Source: Chloroflexota bacterium
Lineage (GTDB): Bacteria > Chloroflexota > UBA11872
Direction of reading: 5' to 3'
Assembly (NCBI GenBank): GCA_026707285.1
Contig: JAPOXD010000009.1
Location: 20,217 to 84,216, forward strand
DNA: 64,000 nucleotides
Part shown: positions 1 through 8,094 of the stretch, in pieces
Numbering within the stretch: position 1 is the first letter of the stretch
How the letters are laid out: every line of letters begins with the position of its first letter
Made by a program: the position numbers and the translations under genes
Notes under the pieces: model-generated
The model's input: the letters and a program-made list of their open reading frames with translations, nothing else
Database searches by the model: none
Told to the model about the DNA's origin: nothing

Positions 1-430
1 CGGTCGTCGGGGTGTCGCCGTCGTAGGTGTAGGTCTTGATGTCGGCTTCGGCGACCTGGATCAGCGCGTACAGCTCGTCGAGCTGGTCCTGCGCCAGGGC
101 CTTGGTGGGGAATAGGTAGAGCGCGCGCGCCTGGGGATCGTCCAGGATGGCCTGGACGACCGGCACGTTGTAGCAGAGGGTCTTGCCCGAGGCCGTGCCG
201 GTGACGATGCAGACGTCCTCGCCGCCGAGCACCCGCGCGATGGCCTCGGACTGGTGGGTGTAAAGCTCGCGCACGCCGCGCCGCTCCAGCGCCCGCCGCA
301 ACACCGGCGCGACGCCCTGGGGCCAGTCCCCATACCGCGCCTCGCGCGCGGGTCGGACCTTCCAGGCGGTGACGCCGCGAGCAAAGGCCGCGTCGCCCGA
401 AAGACGGTCGGCAAGCTGCGCGGCGTTCAT
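1..430 (-). CDS. DEAD/DEAH-box helicase, MrfA/YprA type (partial, N-terminal part)
   Basis: The 3' part lies outside the window; 143 codons are present, read from ATG at 430. The translation shows a Q-motif-like segment (LYTHQSEAI, near residues 54-62), a Walker A/motif I (TGTASGKT, about 75-82) and motif Ia (FPTKALAQDQ, about 104-113). This is the N-terminal pattern of the YprA/MrfA family of superfamily 2 helicases, which continue with a helicase C domain and a zinc-binding DUF1998 region in DNA repair proteins. The longest closed frame on this stretch (61-414) is only a shadow in another frame. Family assignment is good; exact member cannot be decided from the fragment. Confidence 0.8.
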   Translation of the reverse strand, partial: MNAAQLADRLSGDAAFARGVTAWKVRPAREARYGDWPQGVAPVLRRALERRGVRELYTHQSEAIARVLGGEDVCIVTGTASGKTLCYNVPVVQAILDDPQARALYLFPTKALAQDQLDELYALIQVAEADIKTYTYDGDTPTT

Positions 431-709
431 GCGGGGATGGGGTGGCTATACAAAAGGGCACCACCGGAAACGCCAAGCGTCACCCGCTCACCCTAGCGCA
501 CGATCCCCCACCACACAAATACCGAACACCCTGCTCCAGGGACGGTGATATGGCGAGCCTAATATTGAGCCAATGTGTCCTGGCGCGGCTCTCTCAGCAG
601 ATTACCCAGTCTCTGGGCAATATGGCAGAGTGTTAGTTTCAGGCTGAAGCCATTCCGAATACGCCAAGCATCTTCTGTCCTCTGGCGACGAAGTTGAAAT
701 AGGCAAGAC
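431..709. other. AT-richer intergenic stretch with a hairpin
   Basis: This gap separates the helicase start from a divergently oriented secreted-protein gene. I see no gene. At 602-619 an imperfect inverted repeat (TTACCCAG / CTGGGCAA, three-base loop) could form a small stem. Base composition falls here and stays low into the next gene. Confidence 0.4.
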
Positions 710-1507
710 ATGCATTCGACATCATACCCAATTCGGATGATATCTAGTTGCGCACAGCAAGTAGCATTGACATTGATCATTGGGACTGTCTGGCTGTTGA
801 TCGATGTGCGCGATACACAAGCACACTCATGCGTTCCGGATGCCACGCACGCGGCATACGATGAGGCGTTTGGTAAAGCCGAAGCGGTATTCGCAGGAGA
901 ACCGATTGCCAGATACACGCTATATCCTCCTTATATCGATATTGATTCCCTAAATCTCACCCTCGGATATGGTTGGATATCTCTATATTTGATCAAGGTC
1001 AATGCTATATGGAAAGGTCCGCTTTATGAGTACGTATACGTCGGCGGCGGCGGGTACGCACTTGGTGTGAAGTACCTAGTCTACGCTAGGCGCAATGCGA
1101 CGATCGCAGTCAGCTGCGGTGGAGGACCGACTCCCCTCACGGCGGCGCACGAGATTCTGGACAAACTCGGAGAGGGCGAGCCGCCAATCGCGGGATCACG
1201 CGATTCCTATCCGTGGAGATGGAGTGACTGGATAACCGAAGAGGCCCTCTTGGAGCAGTTTGGCGATTGTCTACGCACAGTGGATATGCACTCGTTTCCG
1301 AGTTCCCCTGCGCCGGCATCAGTGGCCGTATCCCCTCCCGTGCCGGTGCCGATAGAAGCCCCGGAGCTTGCCGCATTCTGCGAGAACACGGGTACGCCGA
1401 AATGGCTAGTCCCAGCGGTGGCCGGCTCGGCAGGAGGCTTCGTGGCGCTGCTCGTGGGCGCATCTGGGGCCGTTCATACGCTGAGGCGCCGACGCGGCGG
1501 CACTTAG
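710..1507 (+). CDS. Secreted, C-terminally membrane-anchored TIMP/NTR-like protein
   Basis: A 265-residue protein (or 256 if ATG 737 is used). Residues 12-40 form a signal peptide ending at TQAHS, placing Cys41 near the mature N-terminus, as in netrin/TIMP-like domains where an N-terminal Cys starts the fold. The pattern AEAVFAGEP, then a VxxIWKG segment, then KYLVYAR followed by CGGG and a terminal helix (ILDKLG) matches bacterial TIMP-like proteins of unknown function. A Pro-rich linker (about 198-216) leads to one transmembrane helix (about 231-255) and a basic tail (RRRRGG), a typical outward-facing anchor. The 5' half is AT-rich (24 of 60 bases G or C in 961-1020), unlike the neighbours, suggesting acquisition. 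Function unknown. Confidence 0.7.
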   Translation: MHSTSYPIRMISSCAQQVALTLIIGTVWLLIDVRDTQAHSCVPDATHAAYDEAFGKAEAVFAGEPIARYTLYPPYIDIDSLNLTLGYGWISLYLIKVNAIWKGPLYEYVYVGGGGYALGVKYLVYARRNATIAVSCGGGPTPLTAAHEILDKLGEGEPPIAGSRDSYPWRWSDWITEEALLEQFGDCLRTVDMHSFPSSPAPASVAVSPPVPVPIEAPELAAFCENTGTPKWLVPAVAGSAGGFVALLVGASGAVHTLRRRRGGT

Positions 1508-1575
1508 GCTGAAGCCGCCGCGCAACCGAGGTTGGTTACATCCCTGGCGTAGAGCCTTCCCATAGTCGATACGGC

Positions 1576-1600
1576 GGGCAGGTTTGAAACCTGCCCCTAC
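1576..1600. terminator. Perfect hairpin between convergent genes (repeat family R5)
   Basis: GGGCAGGTTT-G-AAACCTGCCC is a 10-bp perfect stem followed by CTAC. It lies between the ends of the TIMP-like gene and the convergent PhyH gene. Similar hairpins occur at 17384-17404 and 55112-55132. There is no T-tract, so termination is inferred from position and shape only. Confidence 0.4.
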
Positions 1601-1634
1601 CGGACAACGCGAACGCCTCGGATAGATAGAGGGG

Positions 1635-2789
1635 TCAGGCCGCCCAGCTTGCGACGAAATCGTCCACCGTCACCGGCTGCCGCAGTTCGGCGTGGAGGCG
1701 TTGCGCCAGCCAGTTGCAGCGGCGCCACATTTCGTCGGCCTCGGCGTCGCTGAACCACTCGCCGAAGTCCGCTCCCCAGCCCAGGGTGAGCGGATGCAGG
1801 GACTTGGCCTCACGCTGCAGATCCTCCGGCAACTCGTCGAAGTCTGGCTGCCTGAGCAGGTAGATGTGCCGCGCGGCTTCGGCCACGCATGCCGTGAGGG
1901 TCAGCTTGGAAGCCGGACCGGCGCCAGGATGCAAGCCCTCGAGCGCCGTGCGAAAGGCCGCCGCGTCGCCGTCCAGGACGCCCTGCAGCGCCTGCGCGGT
2001 GAGGTCCCGCTGCTCCGCCGCGAGGCGATTCCAGCTCTGGAACGCGGCGGCGGACGACGGCGAGAGATGGCGCGTGAAGCCCGGATCACGCGGCATGGCG
2101 TGCACCGATATGCCGCCGTGCACCGTGCGTCGGAGCTTCATGCTGTAGTTGCTGCCCCAGTGCAACATGCTGTGGTAGTAGATCAAGCCGTCGCCGGCCT
2201 TGAGCTTCACCGGCATGCCGCCCGGCAGCGGCGACCGCGGATCATTCTTGAGCCGGCGGTCCTCCTCGGGCGTGTTCAGGCGGCGGTGGCTGCCCGGAAC
2301 CACCCAGAACACGTCGTCGTCGTAGAGCGGCAGGTTCCATTGCAGGTAGCGCGGGCCGGTTTCCGCCAGCTCCTCTTGCAGCAGCCAGAGCGGCGCCACC
2401 CCGTTGTTTCCAATGTCGCGGTGCCACTTGGCGGGGCCGTGGTCGACGCGCGGGTTGCACATCATCATCATGTGCATGGGCACCGCCTCGGTCCCGCTGA
2501 GCAGCTCGCGGCTCGTGCCCATGACCGGCTCGCTGAGCCATAGCTCGACCGCCGGCGCGGTTTCCTCGTCCACCAGCGCGTGGAAGTCGGGCACGCGCGG
2601 CTGCATGTGTTTCTCCCACGTGCCGCCGGGCGGATCGTCGGGACCGGCCTCGCGGCGCCAGACCTCGCGCTGCCGTTCCAGCAAGCCCTCGCAGGCCTCC
2701 CGCACCGCGTCGAGCCGGTCGGCGGGGATGACGTTGCGCACGAAGAGATAGCCGTCGCGACGGAGCATTGACTTGTTCAGGCTGGGCAT
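1635..2789 (-). CDS. Phytanoyl-CoA dioxygenase family protein (PhyH copy 1)
   Basis: A 384-residue Fe(II)/2-oxoglutarate-dependent oxygenase of the PhyH family. The metal-binding HxD pair is at His123-Asp125 (KWHRDIG), the distal His at about 210 (SMLHWGSNY) and a 2-oxoglutarate-binding Arg at 220/221 (LRRTVHGG). The family signature VVPGSHRR sits at 163-170. The natural substrate cannot be predicted: PhyH homologues hydroxylate lipids, quaternary amines and secondary metabolites. It is the tandem partner of the gene at 3339-4493, of identical length and about four-fifths identical by eye, with a repeat-filled spacer between them. A methionine-rich stretch MHMMMMCNPR (105-114) is conserved in both copies. 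Confidence 0.85.
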   Translation of the reverse strand: MPSLNKSMLRRDGYLFVRNVIPADRLDAVREACEGLLERQREVWRREAGPDDPPGGTWEKHMQPRVPDFHALVDEETAPAVELWLSEPVMGTSRELLSGTEAVPMHMMMMCNPRVDHGPAKWHRDIGNNGVAPLWLLQEELAETGPRYLQWNLPLYDDDVFWVVPGSHRRLNTPEEDRRLKNDPRSPLPGGMPVKLKAGDGLIYYHSMLHWGSNYSMKLRRTVHGGISVHAMPRDPGFTRHLSPSSAAAFQSWNRLAAEQRDLTAQALQGVLDGDAAAFRTALEGLHPGAGPASKLTLTACVAEAARHIYLLRQPDFDELPEDLQREAKSLHPLTLGWGADFGEWFSDAEADEMWRRCNWLAQRLHAELRQPVTVDDFVASWAA

Positions 2790-3338
2790 GGGGACTCCGA
2801 TGTTGGGTGTCGCCCTACGCGGCGGTTTGGGCTGAGCGTTTCACGCACGATACTTGGTGCGGCGTTTCCCACGCTGCACGCAGCGCGGGCCACCGGCAAG
2901 CGGTCAATCCGGTCCCCTCTCCCCACCGTGGGAGAGGGATAGAGCCTGCCCCGGACTTGATCCGGGGGTGAGGGGACGGCCGCCCCCACGCTGCACGCAG
3001 CGCGGGCCACCGGACCGGAATTCCCGCTCCGTTCGGTGTAGGGGCAGCCCTTGTGGCTGCCCGGATCCACCCGGACGGGCGCCCACCAGGGACGCCCCTA
3101 CGCGGACGTGGGCCCGCCGGGCCTGGACTTCCATCCCGTTCGATGTAGGGGCAGCCCTTGTGGCTGCCCGGATCACCCGGACGGGCGCCCACCAGGGGCG
3201 CCCCTACTCGGGCACGGGCATCGCCGGATCTCGATTCCGGCCTCCGGTCCGTGTAGGGGCAGCCCTTGTGGCTGCCCGGATGCACCCGGACGGGCGCCCA
3301 CCAGGGGCGCCCCTACGCGGGCAACGGAGTCGCTGGGC
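2790..3338. repeat. Intergenic repeat cluster between the two PhyH copies
   Basis: No gene is seen in this 549-base gap. It is almost entirely repeats: palindrome R2 at 2868-2889 and 2985-3006, a CCCTCTCCC...GGGAGAGGG element at 2914-2940 followed by a CCCCGGACTTGATCCGGGG palindrome (2950-2968), and three copies of double-hairpin R1 (3036-3101, 3144-3207, 3251-3316) at a period of about 107 bases. Confidence 0.85.
3036..3316 (+). repeat. Three-unit array of double-hairpin repeat R1
   Basis: Units at 3036-3101, 3144-3207 and 3251-3316 are nearly identical 64-66-base elements separated by about 42 bases of dissimilar sequence. Each contains hairpin 1 (GGGCAGCC / GGCTGCCC, five-base loop) and hairpin 2 (GGGCGCCC / GGGCGCCC, five-base loop). 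The ends GTAGGGGC and GCCCCTAC are also complementary, so the element can alternatively close on itself. Single copies lie at 4616-4681, 10132-10197 and 17455-17522, all in the same orientation. Confidence 0.9.
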
Positions 3339-4493
3339 CTACGTGCCCCAACTCGCGGCGAAATCGTCCAGCGTCACCCGCTGCGGGGGCTCGGCGTGGA
3401 GGCGCTGCGCCAACCACTCGAAGCGACGCCACAACTCGTCGGCCTCGGCGTCGCTGAACCGGTCGGCAAAGGCCGGTCCCCAGCCCAACGTGAGCGGGTG
3501 GAGGTGCGTCGCCTGTCGCTGCATCGCCTCCGGCAGGTCGTCGAAGCCCGGCTGCTTGAGCCAGTGGATGTGCCGCGCGGCCTCGCCCAGGCACGCCGTG
3601 AGGGTCAGCTTGGAAGCCGGACCGGCGCCGGGGTGCAAGCGCTCGAGCGCCGTTTCAAATCCTGGCGCGTCGCCGTCCAGGACGCCGCGCAGCGCCTGCG
3701 CGGTGAGGTCCCGTTGCTCCGCCGCGCGGCGATTCCAGGTCTCGAACGCGGCGGCGGACGACGACGAGAGATGGCGCGTGAAGCCTATGTCCCGCGGCAT
3801 GGCGTGTACGGCCATGCCGCCGTGCACCGTGCGCCGCAGCTTCGGGCTGTAGTTGCTGCCCCAGTGCAACATGCTGTGAAGGTAGATCAAGCCGTCGCCG
3901 GCCTTGAGCTCCACGGGCATACCGCCCGGCAGCGGCGACCGCGGATCGTCCTTGAGCCGCCGGTCCTCGTCCGGCGTATTCAGGCGCCGGTGGCTGCCCG
4001 GCACCACCCAGAGCACGTCGTCGTCGTAGAGCGGCAGGTTCCACTGGAGATAGCGCGGACCGGTTTCCGCCAGTTCCTCTTGCAGCAGCCACAGCGGGGC
4101 CACCTCGAGCGGCCCGATGTCACGGTGCCACTTGGCGGGGCCGTGGTCGGTGCGCGGGTTGCACATCATCATCATGTGCATGGGCACCGCCTCGGACCCG
4201 CTGAGCAGCTCGCGGCTGATGCTCATGACCGGCTCGCTGAGCCACATCTCGACCGCCAGCGCGGTTTCCGCGTCCACCAGCGCGTGAAACTCGGGCACGC
4301 GCGGCTGAGGGCGCATGTCCCACACGCCGCCGGGGAGATCGTCGGGCCCAGCCTCCTGGCGCCAGATCTCGCGCTGTCGGTCCAGCACGCCCTCGCAGGC
4401 TTCGCGCACGTCGTCGAGCCGGTCGGCCGGGATGACGTTGCGCACGATGACGTAGCCGTCGCGACGGAGCAGGGATTGGTTCAGGCTGGGCAT
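3339..4493 (-). CDS. Phytanoyl-CoA dioxygenase family protein (PhyH copy 2)
   Basis: A 384-residue PhyH-family Fe(II)/2-oxoglutarate oxygenase and tandem paralogue of the preceding gene, collinear without gaps. HxD is at His123-Asp125 (KWHRDIG), the distal His at 210 (SMLHWGSNY) and Arg220/221 (LRRTVHGG), so both copies look catalytically intact. Differences between copies cluster in the N-terminal 70 and C-terminal 80 residues, where substrate selectivity would be expected to vary. It is transcribed in the same direction as its partner and as PhyH copy 3 (4748-5659), but the repeat-rich spacers of 250-550 bases argue against one compact operon. Confidence 0.85.
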   Translation of the reverse strand: MPSLNQSLLRRDGYVIVRNVIPADRLDDVREACEGVLDRQREIWRQEAGPDDLPGGVWDMRPQPRVPEFHALVDAETALAVEMWLSEPVMSISRELLSGSEAVPMHMMMMCNPRTDHGPAKWHRDIGPLEVAPLWLLQEELAETGPRYLQWNLPLYDDDVLWVVPGSHRRLNTPDEDRRLKDDPRSPLPGGMPVELKAGDGLIYLHSMLHWGSNYSPKLRRTVHGGMAVHAMPRDIGFTRHLSSSSAAAFETWNRRAAEQRDLTAQALRGVLDGDAPGFETALERLHPGAGPASKLTLTACLGEAARHIHWLKQPGFDDLPEAMQRQATHLHPLTLGWGPAFADRFSDAEADELWRRFEWLAQRLHAEPPQRVTLDDFAASWGT

Positions 4494-4747
4494 GGAGACT
4501 CCGGTTCTGGACGACGCGCTACGCGTCGAAATGGGCTAAGCGCATCACGCAAGTCACATGAGTGCCGCGTATCCCACGCTGCACGCAGCGCGGGCCACCG
4601 GACAGAGCCCGTTCGGTGTAGGGACAGCCCTGGTGTCTGCCCGGTTCGAACCCGCCGGGCGCCCACAAGGGGCGCCCCTACGCGGACAGGGGCGTCCCCC
4701 GAACTGGATTCCGGCTTTCGGCGGAATGACGGAACGCTCCACACGCC
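4494..4747. repeat. Repeat-bearing spacer (R2, R1, R3)
   Basis: Contains palindrome R2 at 4573-4594 followed by CCACCGG, one R1 double hairpin at 4616-4681, and an inverted-orientation R3 palindrome (ATTCCGGCTTTCGGCGGAAT) at about 4708-4727. The same R2-then-R1 order occurs at 2985/3036 and 17422/17455. No gene is seen. Confidence 0.8.
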
Positions 4748-5659
4748 CTACGACCCGTCCAGGCCGATGTATTTCATCACCTGGTCCACCCACACGTCGT
4801 CGTAGCCCCTGCCTTCCCAGAGGCGGATCAGCGGCGCGTCGGCATCGGTGGGATGCACGCCCGCGGGATCGTGATCCAGGACGCCCAGGAGCTGGCGCCG
4901 CACGGGGTCGGCACGCGCGATCAGCTCCGGTGAGCTGGAAACGCGGTCGCCCAGCCGCATCCAGATCGGGGAGTAGACGTAGAAGAGATTCTTGCGCCGC
5001 ACGTTCGAGGTATTGCGCGAAACCGAGTGCCACAGGGCGTTGTGAAACAGCATCGCGTCGCCCGCGCGCAGCAGCAGTTGCTTCGCGCCCGGCACGCCGG
5101 CATCGATCTCGTCGACCTCCTTGAAGCGGCTCGGCGAAGCGAGGATTTCCGCGTTGGCGTCCTCTCGCGGAAAGTTGCCGCGGTGGCTGCCGGGAATAAG
5201 CAGGAAGTTGCCCATGTCGGGCGCGTCCACGTCGGTGAGAAACCAGCCGATCTTGAGGTGCAGCAGCGGCGTGAGCCCGCCCGCGCTCGGAAACGGGTAG
5301 GGCTTGGGGCCGTCGTAGTGCCAGCGGCTGCCGGGATGCGGCGTGGGCGGGCGCACCATCACCTGCGACGCAAGCAGCTGGATCGTAGCGCCCATCAGGT
5401 CCAGCACGATGCCCAGGTGATTGGGGTGATCGATGAGATCGAGGAAGGCGTCGTCCTCCTCGATCACGTTGAGGGTGCTCAACCACTCGTCGGGCGAACG
5501 GCCGGCGCGCTGCGAAGCCTCGTCGACGCGGTCCACGGCGTCGCCGAGCCGCGCGATTTCTTCAGGCGACAGCACGCCGGGCAGCACCAGATAGCCCTGT
5601 GTGTCCCAGTGCTCGCGCTGCTCGGGCGTCAGGCGCGTGAGGGTCTTGACGTCGATCAC
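4748..5659 (-). CDS. Phytanoyl-CoA dioxygenase family protein (PhyH 3, distinct subfamily)
   Basis: A 303-residue protein, shorter than and clearly different from the two copies beside it. The metal site reads RWHYDG (His114, Asp116), the distal His is 211 in NALWHSVSRN, and Arg222 follows. LIPGSHRGNF (154-163) is the family signature. The N-terminus (TPEQREHWDTQGYLVLPGVL) is the typical PhyH opening. The substrate is unknown; the residue spacing resembles PhyH proteins acting on small polar substrates, but that is only an impression. Start ATG at 5659 gives a normal-length protein. Confidence 0.85.
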   Translation of the reverse strand: MIDVKTLTRLTPEQREHWDTQGYLVLPGVLSPEEIARLGDAVDRVDEASQRAGRSPDEWLSTLNVIEEDDAFLDLIDHPNHLGIVLDLMGATIQLLASQVMVRPPTPHPGSRWHYDGPKPYPFPSAGGLTPLLHLKIGWFLTDVDAPDMGNFLLIPGSHRGNFPREDANAEILASPSRFKEVDEIDAGVPGAKQLLLRAGDAMLFHNALWHSVSRNTSNVRRKNLFYVYSPIWMRLGDRVSSSPELIARADPVRRQLLGVLDHDPAGVHPTDADAPLIRLWEGRGYDDVWVDQVMKYIGLDGS

Positions 5660-5768
5660 GGGCGCACCTCCCGGCGGGCTGCCATCGGGGGTCCAAGTCT
5701 CGGTCGGCGACAGCGTAGCGCGAGCGACACTGGGACGTTACGAGTCCGTCGTTCCGAACGCACCAATC

Positions 5769-5850
5769 GTCATTCCGAACGTAGTGAGGAATCTAAGGAC
5801 GCGGTGCCCTCTCCCCACCCCTTGGATTTCTCGCTCCGCTCGAAATGACA
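5769..5850 (+). repeat. 82-bp inverted-repeat element R4, copy 1
   Basis: Begins GTCATTCCGAACGTAGTGAG and ends CTCCGCTCGAAATGAC; the two arms are imperfect inverted repeats flanking a GC-rich core. The reverse complement of this element recurs at 51443-51523 with a different core. Size and structure are MITE-like, but no target-site duplication is evident. Confidence 0.7.
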
Positions 5851-5952
5851 GTAGTTGGCTCGAAATGACATGAGTTGGCCCGTTACTTCGACCTCGAAGT
5901 TAAACGCCGAACGTGTATAAAAACTCCAGCCTCGGCCCGCCGCGAAGACGCC

Positions 5953-6714
5953 CTACCAGTTGCCGTTGACCAGCCAGCCGCCGTCGGCGAAGAGGCAGTG
6001 GCCGGTGACGAAGCTCGACTCGTCGGAGGCCAGGAAGACCGCCGCGGCGGCGATCTCCTCCGGCGTGCCCAAACGTCCGGCGGGAACCCGCAGCATCAGC
6101 GGGGCGATGGCCTCGTTGCCCTCTTCGCGGGCGCCGCGAAACAGGGGCGTGTCGGTGTAGCCGGGGCCGATGGAGTTGGCCCGCACGCCGTGCTCCGCCA
6201 GCTCGACCGCCATCACCTGGGTGGCCATGATGACCGCCGCCTTCGAGGTGCAGTACGCGATGCGCTCACTGACCGCGCGTCCGCCATAGATCGACGCGAT
6301 GTTGATGATGGAGCCCGTACCGTCGGTCACCATGCGGCGGGCCGCCGTCTGGGCGCTGAAGACGACCGCGTCGAGATTGAGGTCCATCAGGCGGCGCCAA
6401 TCCTCGCGCGTGTGGTCCAGGAACATGGCCCCGATGGAGACTCCGGCGCTGCCGACCCACACGGTGAGGCCGCCGAGGTCGCTCACGACGCCGTCGACGA
6501 AGCGATCCAGGTCGTCCTGCTCGGTCACGTCGATCGGCATGTCCAGGGCGCGCCGGCCGAGCGCGCGCACCTCGTCGGCCACGCCGGCGGCCCGTTCCGG
6601 ATCGAGGTCGCCGATCGCGACGTCCGCCCCCTCGCGCGCGAACGCCAGCGCGCAGGCGCGGCCAATGCCCGAGCCGCCACCGGTGATGGCGGCGATCTTG
6701 CCCTCCAGCCGCAT
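5953..6714 (-). CDS. Short-chain dehydrogenase/reductase (SDR)
   Basis: A 253-residue classical SDR. Start ATG 6714 is chosen because AGGAGA lies six to seven bases upstream and the translation MRLEGKIAAI begins a standard Rossmann strand; longer frames upstream are unsupported. Dinucleotide motif TGGGSGIG is at 11-18, the catalytic triad Ser141, Tyr154 and Lys158 (YCTSK). The usual NNAG is replaced by VGSAG (87-91), a mild variation. C-terminal SFVTGHCLFADGGW is typical of 3-oxoacyl reductase/sorbitol dehydrogenase-like members. It probably oxidises a secondary alcohol or reduces a ketone; the substrate is unknown. Confidence 0.85.
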   Translation of the reverse strand: MRLEGKIAAITGGGSGIGRACALAFAREGADVAIGDLDPERAAGVADEVRALGRRALDMPIDVTEQDDLDRFVDGVVSDLGGLTVWVGSAGVSIGAMFLDHTREDWRRLMDLNLDAVVFSAQTAARRMVTDGTGSIINIASIYGGRAVSERIAYCTSKAAVIMATQVMAVELAEHGVRANSIGPGYTDTPLFRGAREEGNEAIAPLMLRVPAGRLGTPEEIAAAAVFLASDESSFVTGHCLFADGGWLVNGNW

Positions 6715-7109
6715 GTTCAGTCTCCTTCGATGTTGGGTTGCACGGATTGGCTGCCGCATTGTCGCGAGAATTCGCGGACGGCGGGGACGCATCCGGTGGC
6801 CCACGCTGTTCGGTGGCCCATGCTGCGTGCAGCATGGGAAGGGCCGTTCCCCTCACCGCTTCCCCCGGTTGCGACCTTCGCGTAAACCCTCGTCATTCCC
6901 GCGAAGGCGGGAATCCACCCTTCACTGAATCCGGGGGCGGAGAGGATGCGCCCGGTCTTCCTCACGCCCGGCTGAATCTTGCAAGTGTCTGCGGTGGAGA
7001 AAGGGAACCGGACATTCGGCTAGAAACAAGCCGCTATCCTATCCCCGAGCGCTGAACTACCCGCGGCCGGGATCGGCCGCCGATGCACCCCTTTACCGGA
7101 GGATTCCCC
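6715..7109. other. Divergent intergenic region with palindromes
   Basis: Lies between the divergent SDR and DapA-like genes, so it must hold both promoters; I cannot place them confidently (a TATCCT hexamer at 7035-7040 is a weak -10 candidate for the dapA-like gene). It contains a perfect 22-base palindrome CCCATGCTGC-GT-GCAGCATGGG at 6817-6838 (R2 family) and an R3 palindrome at 6894-6917. Confidence 0.5.
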
Positions 7110-8078
7110 ATGCCCCCTAGCAGCGAACGCGCCATACAGGAGTTGCGCGGCCCCGCCGCCCTGGTGATGGCGCCGTTCGACGACGACCTGCGCCTCGACC
7201 TGGACGCCCTCACTTCCAACATCCAGTTCCTTCTGGACGGGGGACTGGAGACCGGGAAGGGATTCATCATCTCGCCGTGCGGCAGCGGTGAGTACCTGAC
7301 CCTCTCGCCGTCGGAGCACCGCGACATGGTCGCGGCCTCGGTCGAAGCCGCCGCGGGCCGGATCCCCGTGGTGGCGGGCGCGGCCAGCCTCAATCTGGAC
7401 GAGGTGATCGCCCTCTCGCGGGGCGCGGTGGACGCCGGCGCGGAGTACGTGATGATTTCCCCGCCCTGCTACTACCCGATCAGCCAGGAGGGCATGTTCG
7501 AGTGGTACCGGATCCTCACGGAGTCCATCGACGCCGGAATCATGATCTACGATCAGTCCTGGCGGCAGGACATCGGCTCGTCGCTGGGCGTGGATCTCAT
7601 CGCGCGGCTGGCTGAGTATCCGGGCATCGTGTCGCTCAAGTACGGCGCGCCCAACATCATCGAGCCGATGGTCGAGGCGCTGGATCGCTTCGCCGACCGC
7701 TACGCCTTCATCGACAACTCGCTGGGCTACACCTCCACGCTGGCCTACATGCACGGCGCCACCGGCTTCATCTCCGGTCCGGCGACCTGGTGGCCCGAGT
7801 TCGAGCTGGAGTTTTTCCGGCTGCTGGAGGCGGGCGACTTCGCCGGCGCGGACCGCTGGCACGCGAAGATCGGGCCCTACATGTGGCTGCACCAGAGCGA
7901 GGGCGGCCCGGGATGGCGGGAACTGCAAGACTCGGCCATCATCAAGGCCGCGTTGGACTTTGTGGGGCTGCACGGCGGACCGACCCGGCCACCGTTCCGC
8001 GGCGTCAACGACGAGGAACGGCTCGTGATCAATGCGGTGCTTGACGATCTGGGCGTGCGACAGGCGGTGCCGGCTTAG
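7110..8078 (+). CDS. DapA/N-acetylneuraminate lyase-family aldolase
   Basis: A 322-residue class I aldolase of the DHDPS/NAL family. Start ATG 7110 is preceded by GGAGG with seven bases spacing. Schiff-base lysine is Lys177 (IVSLKYGAPN); the Tyr normally in YNxP appears as Tyr147 in IYDQSW, and the substrate-carboxylate loop GTTGE is replaced by CGSGEYLT (57-64). These deviations indicate it is not the lysine-pathway DapA but a catabolic lyase acting on a 2-keto-3-deoxy acid or related pyruvate adduct. It stands alone between divergent and convergent SDR genes, fitting a sugar-acid or hydroxyacid catabolic role (inference). Confidence 0.85.
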   Translation: MPPSSERAIQELRGPAALVMAPFDDDLRLDLDALTSNIQFLLDGGLETGKGFIISPCGSGEYLTLSPSEHRDMVAASVEAAAGRIPVVAGAASLNLDEVIALSRGAVDAGAEYVMISPPCYYPISQEGMFEWYRILTESIDAGIMIYDQSWRQDIGSSLGVDLIARLAEYPGIVSLKYGAPNIIEPMVEALDRFADRYAFIDNSLGYTSTLAYMHGATGFISGPATWWPEFELEFFRLLEAGDFAGADRWHAKIGPYMWLHQSEGGPGWRELQDSAIIKAALDFVGLHGGPTRPPFRGVNDEERLVINAVLDDLGVRQAVPA

Positions 8079-8094
8079 CGACCGATCCGGGCGA

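Noticed and set aside
61..414. Open frame of 117 codons on the minus strand
   Set aside because: Arg/Ser-rich shadow; the true helicase frame runs through the same DNA from ATG 430 off the left edge.
3036..3316. Three regularly spaced repeats that resemble a small CRISPR array
   Set aside because: Repeats are about 65 bases and consist of two GC hairpins, the same element occurs singly at 4616, 10132 and 17455, and there are no cas genes.
2854..4805. Long plus-strand frames across the PhyH copies and repeats
   Set aside because: Their translations are His/Arg/Ala-rich antisense of PhyH and run through R1 and R2 repeats; no motif.
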